Under the pieces are notes generated by a model, which had not been told where the DNA came from, did not search any database, and was given only the letters and a program-made list of their open reading frames with translations. Both the position numbers and the translations under genes were made by a program. A stretch of DNA of 64,000 nt from Cordilura impudica (lineage: Eukaryota > Arthropoda > Insecta > Diptera > Scathophagidae). Below are positions 34,417 to 47,192 of this stretch, piece by piece. Positions within the stretch are counted from its first letter, which is position 1. Every line of letters begins with the position of its first letter. The stretch lies in assembly GCA_963682025.1 (NCBI GenBank), contig OY821521.1:102479111-102543110 (forward strand), written 5' to 3'.

Positions 34417-34504
34417 TATTCACTAAATCAATTCTCCTGCTAGAACTTATAAGAGATCTTATATTAAAAGTCAATATTTTTAATGATTTATTTATCAGAA
34501 ACAT
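34417..34504 (-). pseudogene. Start of ORF2 of the interrupted minus-strand LINE
   Basis: From ATG at 34504 on the minus strand: MFLINKSLKILTFNIRSLIS and on to RIDLVNT, which is the first endonuclease motif (N of FNIRSL). The frame stops at the poly(A) edge of the inserted LINE and continues at 31217 as FLKSNFIDIAFLQE when the A-run is counted as six bases. Confidence 0.85.
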
Positions 34505-34538
34505 TTTGAATCTCTTTCAAAAGATTTGATCACTCAGT

Positions 34539-36005
34539 TTAAGCTTCAGAAAATGTAAAATTTTTATAATTATTTATGAAGTGACCAATTCTGTCCTCCA
34601 ATGTAAGAGTTTCCTCTTTACAAAGAACTCTGGCAATTTTTAAAAACTCTTCGATAAGTGGTGATTTTTGGTTTTTATTTTTATTAATTTTTGGAGTATT
34701 ATTAAAGCACGGCCCTATTTACATAGTGAGAAGCTAACAAATTCCTTTCTTTAGTAACTTCTGCTAAATTTTTTTTATTGCTTACATAACTTTTAAAAGT
34801 AGGACAACTTCGCCAATTTGCCGGATGTCCTAATTTATTACAATTTACGCAAAATAGTTTAGACTTTTTATTAACAATTAATTTACATTCACCAGGTTTA
34901 TGAAGTTCTGAACATATTACACAAGCATGAGACCTGTTACAATTTCTAGAAAAGTGTATCCATTGTTGGCAACGTCAGTACTGAACTTCCTTTGAATTGG
35001 CCTTAGGGGACTACCAAGACACAGCCTCACTTAAAATATATTTTATATGTGATAACATAGTGACAGCTTTACCTGTGTTCACACTGTTCTTTCTTGAATA
35101 AACTGTTTTGAATTTTGAAACGACATCCAGAGTATTAGGTGCAGGTAAGTCCATTTCATTCTTGATTTCATTAATTTCCGTCATATGATATAATCCTCTA
35201 AGCACAATATTTCTTTTCTTTAGTTCCTTTGGTGAAAATGAGTAGGATTCTATTTGTTTTCCTTTAAGCATCATCATCATTTCCTGGTGAGCACTTGCAT
35301 CTTTCAAATAAAGTTTGCTTTCATATCGAGATTTGTTAAGGATTTTGAAGACAACATTTTTGGATTTTAGTTGGTCAATTAACATTTTTATATTTAAATT
35401 ATAAACATAAATTGGAGGACAATAATGTTCAGTTTTGGCTTAATTTTTAGTTGTCGATTCATTTTTTTGATTCTCTTATATAATTTGAAGTTATTCGCGC
35501 TTCCATTTTGATCTCCATACTCCACTGAAGAAACTGAATTTGGGGCCAAATCACCACATTCGATATCGAGTAAAATCAATCGAAATTCCATATTTTGGTT
35601 TATTATTTGAAGAAGACGGACAAACGCTCGACCACGATTCGCTTTTCTTCTTAATCACAGGCCATAATTCTTCAACTTTGAAAAAGAAAAATTATTGTCA
35701 GCATTTTATTTTGGGAAATAATAAAATTATTTCGATCGAAAAATTTCGATAACGAATGCGGTGATTTGGCTCTTGAATCTGTTAGACCAGAATGACGTTC
35801 TTTACTTTCCAAAATTTTGATACTTTCTTTGCCATATTTGTTTTATATATGCTGTTCTAAATGATGGCTATCATTAGATGTTTCAACATTTTAAGACAAT
35901 GATGAAGAAAAAGTAGTGTTGTTAATACTCGGTTGATATATTGGTTGAGAGATAATTGAATAATCCAACTGCTTATCTGGATTACGGATTGAATTCCAAA
36001 TCCAT
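34539..36005 (-). pseudogene. ORF1 (gag-like) of the minus-strand LINE, with zinc knuckles
   Basis: On the minus strand the C-terminal half reads MLIDQLKSKNVVFKILNKSR (35385), RNIVLRGLY and NEMDLPAPNTLDVV. Then come CCHC-type knuckles: CQQWIHFSRNC (about 34960), HACVICSELHKPGECK and FCVNCNKLGHPANWRSC (about 34850). It ends FTFSEA at the TAA 34541-34539, 34 nt before the ORF2 ATG. The upstream 35390-36005 part is broken and Ser/Asn-rich, with YKRIKKMNRQLKIKPK at about 35460. An ORF1 with PRE_C2HC-like and CCHC regions followed by endonuclease-RT fits I/Jockey-group LINEs. Confidence 0.75.
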
Positions 36006-36861
36006 AGTCAAAATGGTAATAAAACAAAAAGTTTTTTTTTCTTTTTTTAAATTAAATTGAATATTATTGAACATTATTTTATATTTTTGATTAATATCGA
36101 GCTGCTCGCTTCAAAAGCTCAACGTAAACTCCGGAAAAAATTGTTTAATCAATGAGTTCTAAAAACAATTATAATGGAAATATTTTTTCAAATCAAAGTT
36201 AACAATAAAAATATTGATAAAACAATTTAAGAACAAGTTCCTACAGGCAGTGGGTGATATATTGGGCTCTTTTGAAAAGGGAGTTGAAGACCGCAGAAAA
36301 GGTGTCTCGAAAAACTGACTGAAGTAACTATAAAATCGCTAACGAAATGTTTTTCGGAAAAGGTGTATAAGTTCATAAGTAGTGATTAGTGGTATCCCTA
36401 TTATTACATTTTATGTTTGTTAAGATTTTTTCGATCCCACTCTTTAATATCAATTACTTTTTATAAAAGGAACTTTTTGTATAAAAAGTTGACTTTTAAT
36501 AATTGAAATAAGTCGTGTTTGATAATATGTTCAATTATATGACAGATTGTTTAGAAACTTTCCTTATTAGCCCACTGTTTTAAACCAGCAGTAATACTTG
36601 GTCTTCAAGTCGTAATTAAATCCGGTAGGATCCAAAAATTAACTGATCATAAAAATATTAAATACAATGTTTACAAAATTACTTATAAATTTAGTGCCAA
36701 CTATGAATTCACTGGCTACTATCTCATTACATTATATTCTTTAAATTTGTTTTTGAAGTGAACATGTTCTATTCTTACTTTGGAAGTAATTTATATACTG
36801 AATTGAATTCCACAGTTTTCAAAAGTAAGTAAATAACATAAAAAATACTAGTTTTATTACT
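36006..36861. other. Intergenic DNA, nothing recognised
   Basis: AT-rich; may include the 5'UTR of the minus-strand LINE. No motif or ORF worth calling. Confidence 0.35.
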
Positions 36862-37160
36862 AAACAAGTAAGAAAATACGATACCCTACACCATGCGTTT
36901 ATAGACCCTAACTCTTAGGTCCACCTAATAAGATATAGAAAAGAAGCATAATCCAAATTTGAGTGGCATTATTATTATTGTTTTTGCCTTTGGATAATAA
37001 AGAAAGATAATATCGGATGCTATTCTTATATGGGGACTATGTCGGAAAATGGACCAATCCTAACCATATTTGTTAGGGTCACTCATTTTTTACAAAAACA
37101 TAAACAAATCAAATTTGAAAAAAATCTGTGCAATATTTTTGTTTTTGATATGTAAACATC
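36862..37160 (+). repeat. Family A repeat, 5' half
   Basis: ACAAGTAAGAAAATACGATA, GCGTTTATAGACCCTAACTC, TGAGTGGCATTATTATTATT and GTGCAATATTTTTGTTTTTG blocks in family order. The 3' half is missing. Confidence 0.65.
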
Positions 37161-37199
37161 TATACGCTCAGAGGTAAAAAGCTATTTCAAAATACAATC

Positions 37200-39010
37200 A
37201 CAAAAACAGCGTAAGATCCCAGTTGGTCACGTCTTCAAGACATCCCTAATGATGGGTGCATGACAATGTAAAGTCCTTGAAGACAAATGTAGGACACCCA
37301 CAACAAATCGTCGAAGACTTTTTCGAACAAATGTCGCGGAAATCGTGGACGACTAAAAGAGAGACCATGTCGCTCAGTTTTTCGCTCACGTAAAAAGAAT
37401 GAAAAGTTTGGCTATATATTCACTGACGACTTTATAGAAGATTAATTCCTCCATATTATCGACGACGATTATGTGGGTTACAGTGTCGCCTACTTTGTCG
37501 TCAACGACTATTTAGGCGTCAATATCTTTCACTTTGTCATTAACGATTACATAGGCGATAATGTCCACAACTTTGTCGGTAATGATTGTATGGATGACAA
37601 TATCGTTCACATTGGCATCAACGATTATATGGATGACAATGCTGTAAATATTGTCATCAATGATCGCATTAACGACAATGTTAACGTTCTGCCATCATCA
37701 AACGTCCTATACTTTGTCGTCGGTAATAATATTAAAAAATATATACAAAAACTTAAACGTTTTTATTAATTACTTATAAATTTTCATAAATAAATTACAC
37801 CAGTACTGTCAAAGTATAATTAGATAGTTTTTTTTTTATTATTTAAGGGTTTTCCTTGTCATGTGTTTTTGATTGGACGAACGATAACCCGTAGTTCTTA
37901 CGAAGTCTTCATATGTATATCCCTCCTTATTTGTAGATTCTATATAAAATATATTTTAAAGAGATTTTTTTATTGTTAAGTATAATGTCATTAAAAAAAC
38001 GTTGAAATTTTTTCACGTCTTGAAAAATATTTACCATATAAAGCCTTGAGTAAATATCCATATTTCTTATGTGACCTTTTATCTTGACTGACTTCATAGT
38101 AATATAAAACTACTAACTATTAAACTATATGACAACTTTCAGGTCTTTGTCGCTTATCTTGTCCTTAGCGAATATTTCTTATACATCTTATACACCGTGT
38201 ATGAGATACACGACCGTCTGAGTAATTTGTATCCCAGCTGGACGTTAACGATAATATCCATGATATCGTTGTTACAGAAAACTTCATCGACAAATATCGT
38301 GCGAGACAAATTATAAAATGTCTTAAAGCAATCGCTAAAGACAATGTCGTTTACGACGGTTTTGCCAACTGAGTACTTTTAATTTTTTTTTTACATATAA
38401 AGCTTATATAGAAAGAGTTAGAAGTACATGAACAATTTGAAGACATTGTCGTTCATGCTGTCTCTAACGGTGTTCAATATAGGACAACTCGAAGACAGCA
38501 TCGCTCATCGTGCCGCTAACGGAGTTCGGCTGATGACAATTTAGACACGATGTCGCTCATCTTCTCGTCAATAGACCCATACACGACATAAGCTGACTTT
38601 GTCACTTAATATGTCATCAATAGTATTTGATACACGACCATATAAGTTATTTATCATTCAAATGGTCGTTAGCTAAATTTTTTTATTAAATCTCTGCAAG
38701 AGCGACTCATCTATCGCTTAACTTGACGTCATCACAGTTCGACGGACGACAAGTACGAGATGTTGTCGATCATATTGTCATCACCGGACCTTTATACACG
38801 ACAATTCAGATATTTGTCGCTGAATTTGTTCATCAACGGGATGCGATACAAAACCATCTGAGTACTTTGTCACCCAGCTGGACGCTAACGACAGTATCCA
38901 TTATATCGTCGTTAAAGAAAATCGCATCTAAAAATGTCGTGCGTGACAAATTGCAAAATGTCTACGACGATTTTGACAACTGGGATGTAAGACAAAATCG
39001 GTGTGAATTG
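37200..39010. repeat. GAC/GTC-rich degenerate repeat region
   Basis: Nearly every 20-40 bp carries a CGACAAT, TTTGTCGTC or ACGACGAT-type block. Base composition is visibly richer in G+C than the flanks. Segment 38227-38370 (CCCAGCTGGACGTTAACGAT to CGACGGTTTTGCCAACTG) recurs at 38873-38982 (CCCAGCTGGACGCTAACGAC to CGACGATTTTGACAACTG), a spacing of about 640 bp. An untested possibility is a decayed higher-order satellite. Confidence 0.65.
37485..37682 (+). repeat. 39-bp tandem array, five units, open in one frame
   Basis: Five consecutive 39-bp units starting TTTGTCGTCAACGACTA, TTTGTCATTAACGATTA, TTTGTCGGTAATGATTG, ATTGGCATCAACGATTA and ATTGTCATCAATGATCG code 13-residue repeats of the type F-V-x-N-D-Y-x-x-D-N-x-x-H. 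The frame is open from ATG 37473 to 37769. Since 39 is a multiple of three and the motif has few stop-prone codons, openness alone is weak evidence of coding. Confidence 0.75.
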
Positions 39011-39189
39011 TGATTGTATTAGTGAAAAAATTATGATATGTAATAACCTTTTTGTTGTATTTTCTGCATTATATTTCTTCACATTTTGTAAACATTTACA
39101 ATTAATTTCTTTAATTTATTATAATTCATTCCATATAAATAATACAATTGTCACTGCATTTAATATTAATGCTAATGAAACATAAAAAA

Positions 39190-39480
39190 AAATAAAAAAT
39201 AAACGAATGACAGTAAAAAGGAAGTGCTTGGAGATAAAATTAAGGCACAATTCGTTGGGAAGTGTTTGGAGTGCGGAGATAAATTACGGAAATAAAAAGG
39301 TTTTTAAATAGCAAAAATTAAAAATTAAAAAGAGAAATAAAAAATAAAAAATTTAAAATGGAAAAAAAAAATAAAAAATAAAAAATAAAAAAAAAAAATT
39401 AAAAATGAGAACTGAAATGTGAAAAATGAAAAATAAAAATTAACCACTTTAAATAATAAATAATAATAAATATTTTTATA
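39190..39480. repeat. A-rich simple sequence
   Basis: Runs of AAAAATAAAAAATAAA and ATTAAAAATGAGA units with no coding content. Confidence 0.7.
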
Positions 39481-39624
39481 TTAGCAGAGCCCCTGCAGTT
39501 GTTTGCTAATACATAATAATAATATATAGATAATAATAGTAATACATAGATAACGCTTTCTGTTTGATTTTAAAAAAGTGCCATAAAAAAATCTTTAATT
39601 ACTAGATATTTACACATCTCCCCT

Positions 39625-40032
39625 CTGATCAAGATTTTTTTCATAGATTTAAGTGAAGATCGGGAATCAGCTTCATATGGGGGCTATGACTAAGAATTAG
39701 TCTACAGGGTTTATTATTAGGCTTCTGATAAATGGATTTAATAAACATACAGACCTAGTCATTTTTATGGGGACTAGGTCTGAACATGAACCAATTTTCA
39801 CCAATTTTAATCCCATGGCGATAGAAACTTACATACATATATACCAAATTTCATCAAAATATATTCATATTTGCGACCTGTGGTTTGTTAAAAAGGTTTA
39901 CATGCACACACAGAAAGACGGACAGACGGATGAACGGTCATCGCTAAATCGACACCGAAAGTGATTGTGAGTCGATCGTCAAATATTTTTGGTAGTTACA
40001 AACATCGGCACATAATGGTATAGGGTATAAAA
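39625..40032 (+). repeat. Family A repeat, 3' half
   Basis: TAGATTTAAGTGAAGATCGG, TTCATATGGGGGCTATGAC, a GGACTAGGTCTGAACATGAA block, CACACACAGAAAGACGGACA and a final ATAATGGTATAGGGTATAA. Confidence 0.7.
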
Positions 40033-41734
40033 ATATATGAAATAATACATTTAAATTCACTTATTATTTTTAAAAATTAATCAATCCCTTTTTGTTATCA
40101 TTCACAGCAGTTATCGTTATATTTCTCTTAATTTTTCAAATATTTTTGAGTAACTATTTTTTGATTATTCCGTTGTGCTATATTTACTGAAATTGATCTT
40201 GGAACCCCAATTGTTGAAAATGTGTATAACATACCTAAAATCTACTTACAATTTGTGGTTGCAAGACCAGTAAACAAAGGCTCATACACTTGATAAAAAT
40301 TACAATTTTATAGTTATGTTGGATTTGAGCCAAAACAGACGATTTTAACAACCGAATTAAATTATACTATTTAAACGGATGTGTGAATGGCACTGTGACT
40401 TGAAATAGGACATATAACATGAGACAGACGGTCGCATAAGTTGTCAAGTTCTCATAAAGTTATATTTTTTAAAAATTGAAGCGAATTTTGTACTTTTTAA
40501 ACTATTTAATTAAATTAAAACTAAACAAATAAAAGATATCTATGTCCTTAAATAAGCTGAACAAAATAAATTAAATATAAGTTTAATTAATAAATATCGA
40601 AGTCATAAAACTTCAGGGATTAAAATGTCCCACAGGTATGTCTCGATAAGTATAGCCGACCCACAAAAACGGTTATCAGATACAAAGTTAAGCCAAACTC
40701 AAAATCCCTTTGCAAATGTAAGAAGTATTATCGTACAGTAACAGGTAACAACAAATGTTCGTCAGATTTCATTTAGTTTCATCTATTTTTCGCCATCGAA
40801 TACAAGTATGTTATTTGGATATCGTTCGATTCATACCATATTTTTTGCGATAACATATATATTCCAGCAACATATAACAGCCTAATTTTAGTAAAATACC
40901 TAATTTTAGTAAATCTTTCCATAGATTTTTGTGAATACCGGAACGATGATTTACGGGTAAAGTAAACACACATATACCAAAATTCATCAATATATATGTA
41001 ATAATCTGGACACCAGTGCAATTTAGGTGAATCTCATAGGGAACATTTGTAGGAGGGCTATGTCTGACGGTTAGACGGGCATTGTTAAACCTAATCAGTG
41101 TTTTCGAGTCGATCGATAAATTAAGTTGAGCTTAAGATGAGTATTTTTGTGCCAGTTACTAAAATTATCACAAACTGATTCTCTCCGGACCACTGAGTTA
41201 TATAGAGTAGACACATTCGGATTTTCTTAAAGCTATAAAGCTACACGCGGAAACTAGTTCTTCAACCCAATTGTTTTAAAGTTTAATAACTGTTTTTTCG
41301 ACTGCACCAAGAGAAATTTTATAGCATTTAACCATTTTCTATTGCGATAAAATATTTACTGTTAAGATAACAGAATTGTGGACAAAATAAACTCGAAATT
41401 CGGTTACAAACTTTATCGAAATTCGGTTGGCATAATGATTGTGTTTTTTGCGTGAAGATTTTGGAGGTAGAAGTTGAAATTTTAAACAATATTTATTAAC
41501 CCTTTCCCTGTTTTTGTCCAATATATTCGACATTAAAGCAGGCATTGATTGAAATGAAAATTTAACGGCATTTATAAATTTTGCATTGCTTTCCTTATTT
41601 CTAATGATTAGTAAAATATAAATTTAAATATTTAGGAGTATTTTTTCAAGAATCGTTTACTTTTTATAGACATATTGGAGAAAGCACAAAAAGCATTTTT
41701 TTTGTTATTGTAATTTTCTTAGGCGAAATAAAAT
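40033..41734. other. Intergenic DNA with a highly diverged repeat
   Basis: Bases about 40850-41210 resemble a very old family A copy (TTCATCAATATATATG, AATCTCATAGGGAACATTTG, TTTTCGAGTCGATCGATA). The remainder shows no gene or RNA signature. Confidence 0.4.
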
Positions 41735-42140
41735 GGTCAAGACTAACAAAAAATTAAATTGGTAATTAAATTATAAGTCCTATTTTATCATATGCTTATC
41801 CAATTTGGTTCTCAGTTTCTTCTAACCAAATAGAAAGATTGAGAATTTTTGAACGCAAAATTTTAAAAATATGTTCCCGATTAAAAAATATAAAGCTATA
41901 TGCCGGTTCTATTAAAAAAGTTTCTAATAGAAACATTTATAAAAAATGCAAAATAAAAAGGATTGATTTATATATTATCTACCTGTTAGATGAGAAATCT
42001 CAGGTAAAAAATAATGTCTTGTCCAGCTTTATCGCTCGGAAAAAATTATTTTTAGATCTTTATAAATTATTTTTGACACGAAGAGGTTTAAGAACTACTA
42101 CTGCAATTGACTCACCTTTCTAATTCTGGTGGATGATAAA
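41735..42140 (+). pseudogene. LINE fragment, C-terminal end of reverse transcriptase
   Basis: The frame opens upstream of 41839: ISPILSYAYPIWFSVSSNQI, then ERLRIFERKILKICSRL, ending with TTAIDSPF at 42123. This is the post-catalytic region of I/Jockey-type RTs (RPI-x-x-YA-x-P-x-W then RIFERKILR). No catalytic RT motifs, ORF1 or poly(A) lie nearby, so it is a short truncated piece of a LINE different from those at 29-36 kb. Confidence 0.65.
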
Positions 42141-45039
42141 AGTTATCCATTTTTCGGCTAGGGTATTATTATCTTGCAACAACTCATTAATAATATTTAT
42201 TGGTTTTTTCGTTAACAAATTCACTTTTTATAAAGCTTAATAAGCTTTTCTCAGAATAAAAGATTAATATCTTTAAGTAAATTCATTTTATAATGCACTT
42301 TTGAAAAATTTCTAAATAAATAATTTTTAAAAATTTTTACACAATATTTATTTTTTACAAATTATTTATTTTCTCTGTTTCTTTGGCTGAATTATAAACA
42401 TAAACACTTGGGTGCATATAATTTGTAAAGAAACACGTTTTGTTGTGTTTTTGTTTTAAGCCTTTAATCACAAATCTTAATTTTATGGTTTTTAAATTAA
42501 TTTGATGTGGCTTATTAATCAAAACGGTTGGTGGTTACTTTGAATTTTTTTTTTATATTCACTTTTTACGAATTCAAGATTTACAAAAGTTATTGAAATT
42601 TCTTGTCGTTTTTATTACATTTTGTTAAAGTTTAATTATTTTCGTTATAATCATTCATTATCGATTTAAATCATTTATGTATTTATGCAAAAGGTTGATG
42701 AAATCATTAAATTAAAAAAGCACCATTTTGGATTGGTTTTAATTGTATATTTCGTAATTTATATTTTTCATTTTATTTTATTTTAAAACTTCACTATAAT
42801 TAAAGAAATATTTTTCCTTTTGTAGGAAAAAACTACAATTGTAGACATAAAAGAACTTTGATAATACTTGTGGCTTTAATTGCAAAAGTAAGCAGCCTTT
42901 AATATACCATCACAAAATAACAAACACAAGTTGATAATAACGGTTGACCAAAACCGACACAGTTTCATTCTATGCCTCATTCACAGGTTCAATAGTTAAA
43001 CTATTTTGTATGCTTTTTATCCAAACAACATTTTGGGGTAAACGGAAATGTATGAGATTTAAGTATATTTAAATTATTTACAGACGAATTTCGTAACTAT
43101 GTTCCAATCGATCTTTGTATCTGTTAAGACAACTTAAATTTAATGTGACAAATAAAAGAAATCGGATTGATTATAGTTGACCAAGATATGAGTCCATTAT
43201 AAGTTTTTTTTCTGGTAGTAACAAACGACGTCACAGTCCTACATATTTTTTTATTGTGTAGGGTATACAAATAATCTAAGAAAACCAGGAAAAAACCTTC
43301 AAAGTATTTGGTTTATGTTGCCGCAATTGCCACTGTTGGTTGTTGCACTTTTTTTTAGTATTTTTATTTATTTTTTTTTTGTAAGTGGATTTTATTTATT
43401 TCAAAAGACACTTTAATGAAGCTGGTTGTTGTTTATTAAGCAGTCTGAGAGGACATTGGCTATTTTTAAGCCAACCAACACAAAAAAATAACTCCTCTTA
43501 AACTACGATCTATATTTTCAGCGTCACGCAAACTTCAGCAAACATTTATTTTCTTATATTTTCTTTTAAACATTTTTTTTTTATTTTATACATATATACC
43601 TACTTAAATATTTATATATGTATTTATGTATATCAATATATATATATATATATATATATTTAGAAATGACTATAAACAATTGCCATTAAGTAACGGTTTA
43701 AAAAAAAAATTATTTCTTCCAATATATTTGGCAATTTTTTTATTTTTTTTTTTTATTTTAAGACTGTTATATTTTCAACTTTACATTAAACAAACTCGCG
43801 TATTTTTTCATTTTGCATGCCAGAGGAGTTTTCTGGATACATAAACAAGCCACAGAAAAGAAAATACGTAAAATTATCCATCCGTTCATTTGTTTCGGTG
43901 GAATTTGTATCTTAAACAGTAAACTAAAGACTAAAGCAACACAACGAAAAGTTAAATTACAAAAATAATCTGTTGCTGTCAATAGTACAAAACTAGTATC
44001 CAGCAACATACGTAAACAATTGTATATTTTTATAAACAAACACCAACATTTCGCATTCTTTCAAAGAGCAATGATCATGCTCTTTTTATAATAATATACT
44101 CTTTATTTATACATTTTCTCTTGGGATGCGTTTTATTCTCTTTTCCCATAATAATAACAAAATACTGGTTCTTCATAACATGAGCTTTCTTGGTTAACAT
44201 TGTAGAACCTGAGGCGATCAAGGTGTATAGAGCAAGAGTTGGCAACCCTTTTTTTTATCGCGTAACACGCATGCTATATAAAAAGTGAAATATACTTAAG
44301 CGCAAGTCTTATTATCATAAATTCAAAAACATTAAAAATATTTCCATTTAACTGGGCCAACTTTTTTTAAAGTATACTTCTTTACTGAGTCAGAATCTGA
44401 ACTCGGAATGGCTCTATTATATTATCTGTTTTAAAATGTACTTTTTTGAGAAATACTGAAACGAAAAGATCATACTTAGTAAATTAAACTAATAAGTTGT
44501 TCGAAAAAATAAAAAAGATATATATATATTAAGGAACAGTTGTAATTTCAGAAGCTTTAAAGACTTTACTATTCGCGATAGAGTGTAGTATCAAATAGAG
44601 CAAAAAAACATGTTTTCCATTTGTACATTACGATTTATTAGAAGCACGATGCAATGAAAAAACTTTGAGGGCATATACGGGTAGAAAAACATTTAGAAAA
44701 TTATAATCTGGTCACAGGGTTTAAAGTTTAACCTTATTTTTTGGGCTTGCGATATTCACTATGGTAGGAAAATAACCAATGAATTTCTTGATGTAATGTC
44801 AGCAGGCTTTAAAAAAATAATCTTGGATTTTTTTTGACATGCATGAAATAATAATGGATGCATAATGCTTGCATAATGGAAAAAAGTTCAAGCACGCTGA
44901 CAACTCCATATACATATATATAAACCTTGTAGACAAAGCACATGTTGAAAATGAAAATGGATTTGGATGATATATATATAAGCTACTTGATCAGACTTGC
45001 AGTACAACGGACAGACTATCAGTCTTTAGGTGTATTAAA
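42141..45039. other. Intergenic DNA; TA microsatellite only
   Basis: AT-rich. Bases about 43632-43662 are a pure TA run. A decayed repeat end lies at 43200-43270 (GGTAGTAACAAACGACG then TGTGTAGGGTATAC). No supportable gene, RNA or element with defined ends. Confidence 0.45.
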
Positions 45040-45885
45040 ACAAGTAAGAAAATTATAGTCGGTCTAGTCCAGATTGTACTGAAAATTTGTAATAATGAAA
45101 GTAATGTATTCGTATAAAGTTTCATAGGAACAATTTTTTTTTGCATATTTTGCATTGTCATGCAGTTGTGAGTTATATTTAAAGTTACAATACGTTAGCT
45201 CATCGGGAAGTTAGGTTAAAATCAATTGAAAAATTTGCACCGTGCTGACAAACAGGGACCAAAATGAGCTAATAAAATCATTGTTATAACTTAAATTTTA
45301 CAAAATGTTAAGAAATTTCTATTAGGGAAATAAATGTAGAACTATAATATTAATAACTTTATTGCCAAATAGTATTTTCTTTAAAATTCAAGATATATAG
45401 AAGTGTATTTTGAAAACTTTGTATACGCTATACCACTGTGTGGTCAGGGTATAGGTGTTATGTATGTTTTTTTGCCCGTTAATCAGTGGTTCTAAAAATA
45501 AATTCTATATGTATGTTAATTTGAGTCATAGTTCGGATACAAAGCTTCTTCCGGCTTTTAACTTAAATCTATTAAAAACAAAAATATTACATAGCTTTTT
45601 TTCACAAATTTGGTATGTGTATGTTTTTGAAATATATAAGTGACTTCACAATAATGTAGTCATGATCGGTCCATTTATTGACCTACTCCTCATATATATA
45701 ATAATAGTATAAAATATTAACTTCTTCATATCTATGGTCAACAACTTCTTAAAAATGTCACTCAAATTTTGGTTATGCTTATTTTTTATTCAATCAGTTG
45801 GACCTACGACCATTTCGCTAAACTTATGGTATAGGGTATCATGTAGTCCACCAAGATTGAGTATGCTTTTCTTTCATGTGTTTAT
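45040..45885. repeat. Family A repeat fragments in opposite orientations
   Basis: 45036-45080 is a plus-strand 5' end (ACAAGTAAGAAAATTATAG, then TCGGTCTAG). 45428-45885 is a minus-strand copy from TATACCACTGTGTGGTCAG to TGGTATAGGGTATCATG. Together they form an interrupted inverted pair. Confidence 0.65.
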
Positions 45886-46689
45886 TTTATTTTTTACATT
45901 CTAGAATATTTTTTTTATTAACAGCTTATTTCTTACAATCATATATATTTAAAAAATGTATGAAAATTAAGCGAGTCCGTCTGGCCGTTCTATCCGGCCG
46001 ATTTCCTTCATTTTTTTTTTATGAAAGGTATTTAGACACAGATATGTCATCAATCATTGAAATTTACTCAGCTCTTACCTTATCAGGTTATACTCAAACG
46101 CGATTCTTTCCTCTACATTTCCTATGGGACACATTAACTCAAGCAATTCGAATTCTCATAGCTCCTCTTCTAATGAATATATCTTGACCGTTTCACTCTC
46201 GGATCACTCAGTAACTGCTTAAATTCGTTGAGTTTGAGGAAAGTTCTGCGTGCACAATCAACTTTACATTCAATTTTTTCAAGATTTTTTAAATATTTTC
46301 CTTCACTTAAACCTCCATAACTAGAGTTCTTACGTATGCTGTTGACACAAGTCTAAAAACACTCAGTGGATCAAGCTCTTTCTTTTGAGCTGTTTAAATT
46401 CGTTGATTTTGAGGAAAGTTATGCGTGCACAATCAACTTTACATTATATCATACGAAAGTTAACGTACATACGATATATAAATAGCGAAAACCTCCGCTT
46501 GGAATATGGAGGGGTATTTCCCTCAGTGGCAATCTAACCGTGATCATGTGTGCATGTGTCATGATATTAACATGATATGAGCGAATTGATATTAACATGA
46601 TAATATTTTTTTTAATTAAAAACCCAAAAAATAATTATAAAAATTAATATAATAAACTATAATGCTGCGGAGAAGCACGGGTCCTCTAG
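45886..46689 (+). mobile_element. Possible non-autonomous Helitron, 3' end at CTAG
   Basis: The 3' end reads GCTGCGGAGAAGCACGGGTC then CTCTAG|T, like the GC-rich tail and CTRR terminus of insect Helitrons. Inside are two direct repeats of TTGAGGAAAGTTNTGCGTGC followed by ACAATCAACTTTACATT (about 46230 and 46404), and a TCCGTCTGGCCGTTCTATCC block. The 5' TC end is not located and no helicase gene is present. Confidence 0.4.
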
Positions 46690-47192
46690 TTAATTATTAA
46701 TATATTTAGATATACTAGCTGAAGTATATAAGTAATTAGTGAGAGAAGACGTGTTTTTGTTTTGCTCGGTTTTAAAACTTAAACACAATGGAATAAGACA
46801 GTGAAAAGCTGTGGAAATAAGAATATATAAAAAAAAGAATTTTTTAAGACTAATATCACAAAAATAATGAACTGCATATAAAGAAAGTACAAAAAAAGTG
46901 AATAAATTTTCTAAAATAAAACACTAACTGCAAAAAAGCAAATAAAATATACGAAAATTATAAATCAGCTGTGGATAGAGACTTAAAACTTTCACTACAT
47001 CTTGACACTGCCAGACCCACCAAAATATTTGGTATATGTTAACCAGTACAACAGAAGTCACACCATTTACGTTAGTAAAGCTTTTTAATATACATATGAA
47101 TACAATACAGTCCTAAGGTAGGCAAAACTTTATTTATTATAGTTCTTTCGGAGTTTAACCCTAGTAAGGCAAATATCTCAACATTGGACTAA
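46690..47192 (+). other. Possible 5' leader of the third LINE
   Basis: No ORF. It lies directly upstream of the ORF1-like ATG at about 47193 and could be that LINE's 5'UTR. This is position-based inference only. Confidence 0.3.

Noticed and set aside
37473..37769. 98-codon ORF as a protein-coding gene
   Set aside because: It is the 39-bp tandem array read in one frame; a period divisible by three keeps it open without selection.
38723..39013. 96-codon ORF as a gene
   Set aside because: Falls in the GAC/GTC repeat block; no domain, no splice context.
41839..42123. Host gene
   Set aside because: The sequence continues upstream as LINE RT C-terminal motifs, so it is a LINE fragment.
43632..43662. 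Regulatory TATA cluster
   Set aside because: Pure TA microsatellite with no gene downstream.
45876..46187. 103-codon ORF
   Set aside because: Overlaps a repeat end and the Helitron-like segment; composition is that of AT-rich chance frames.
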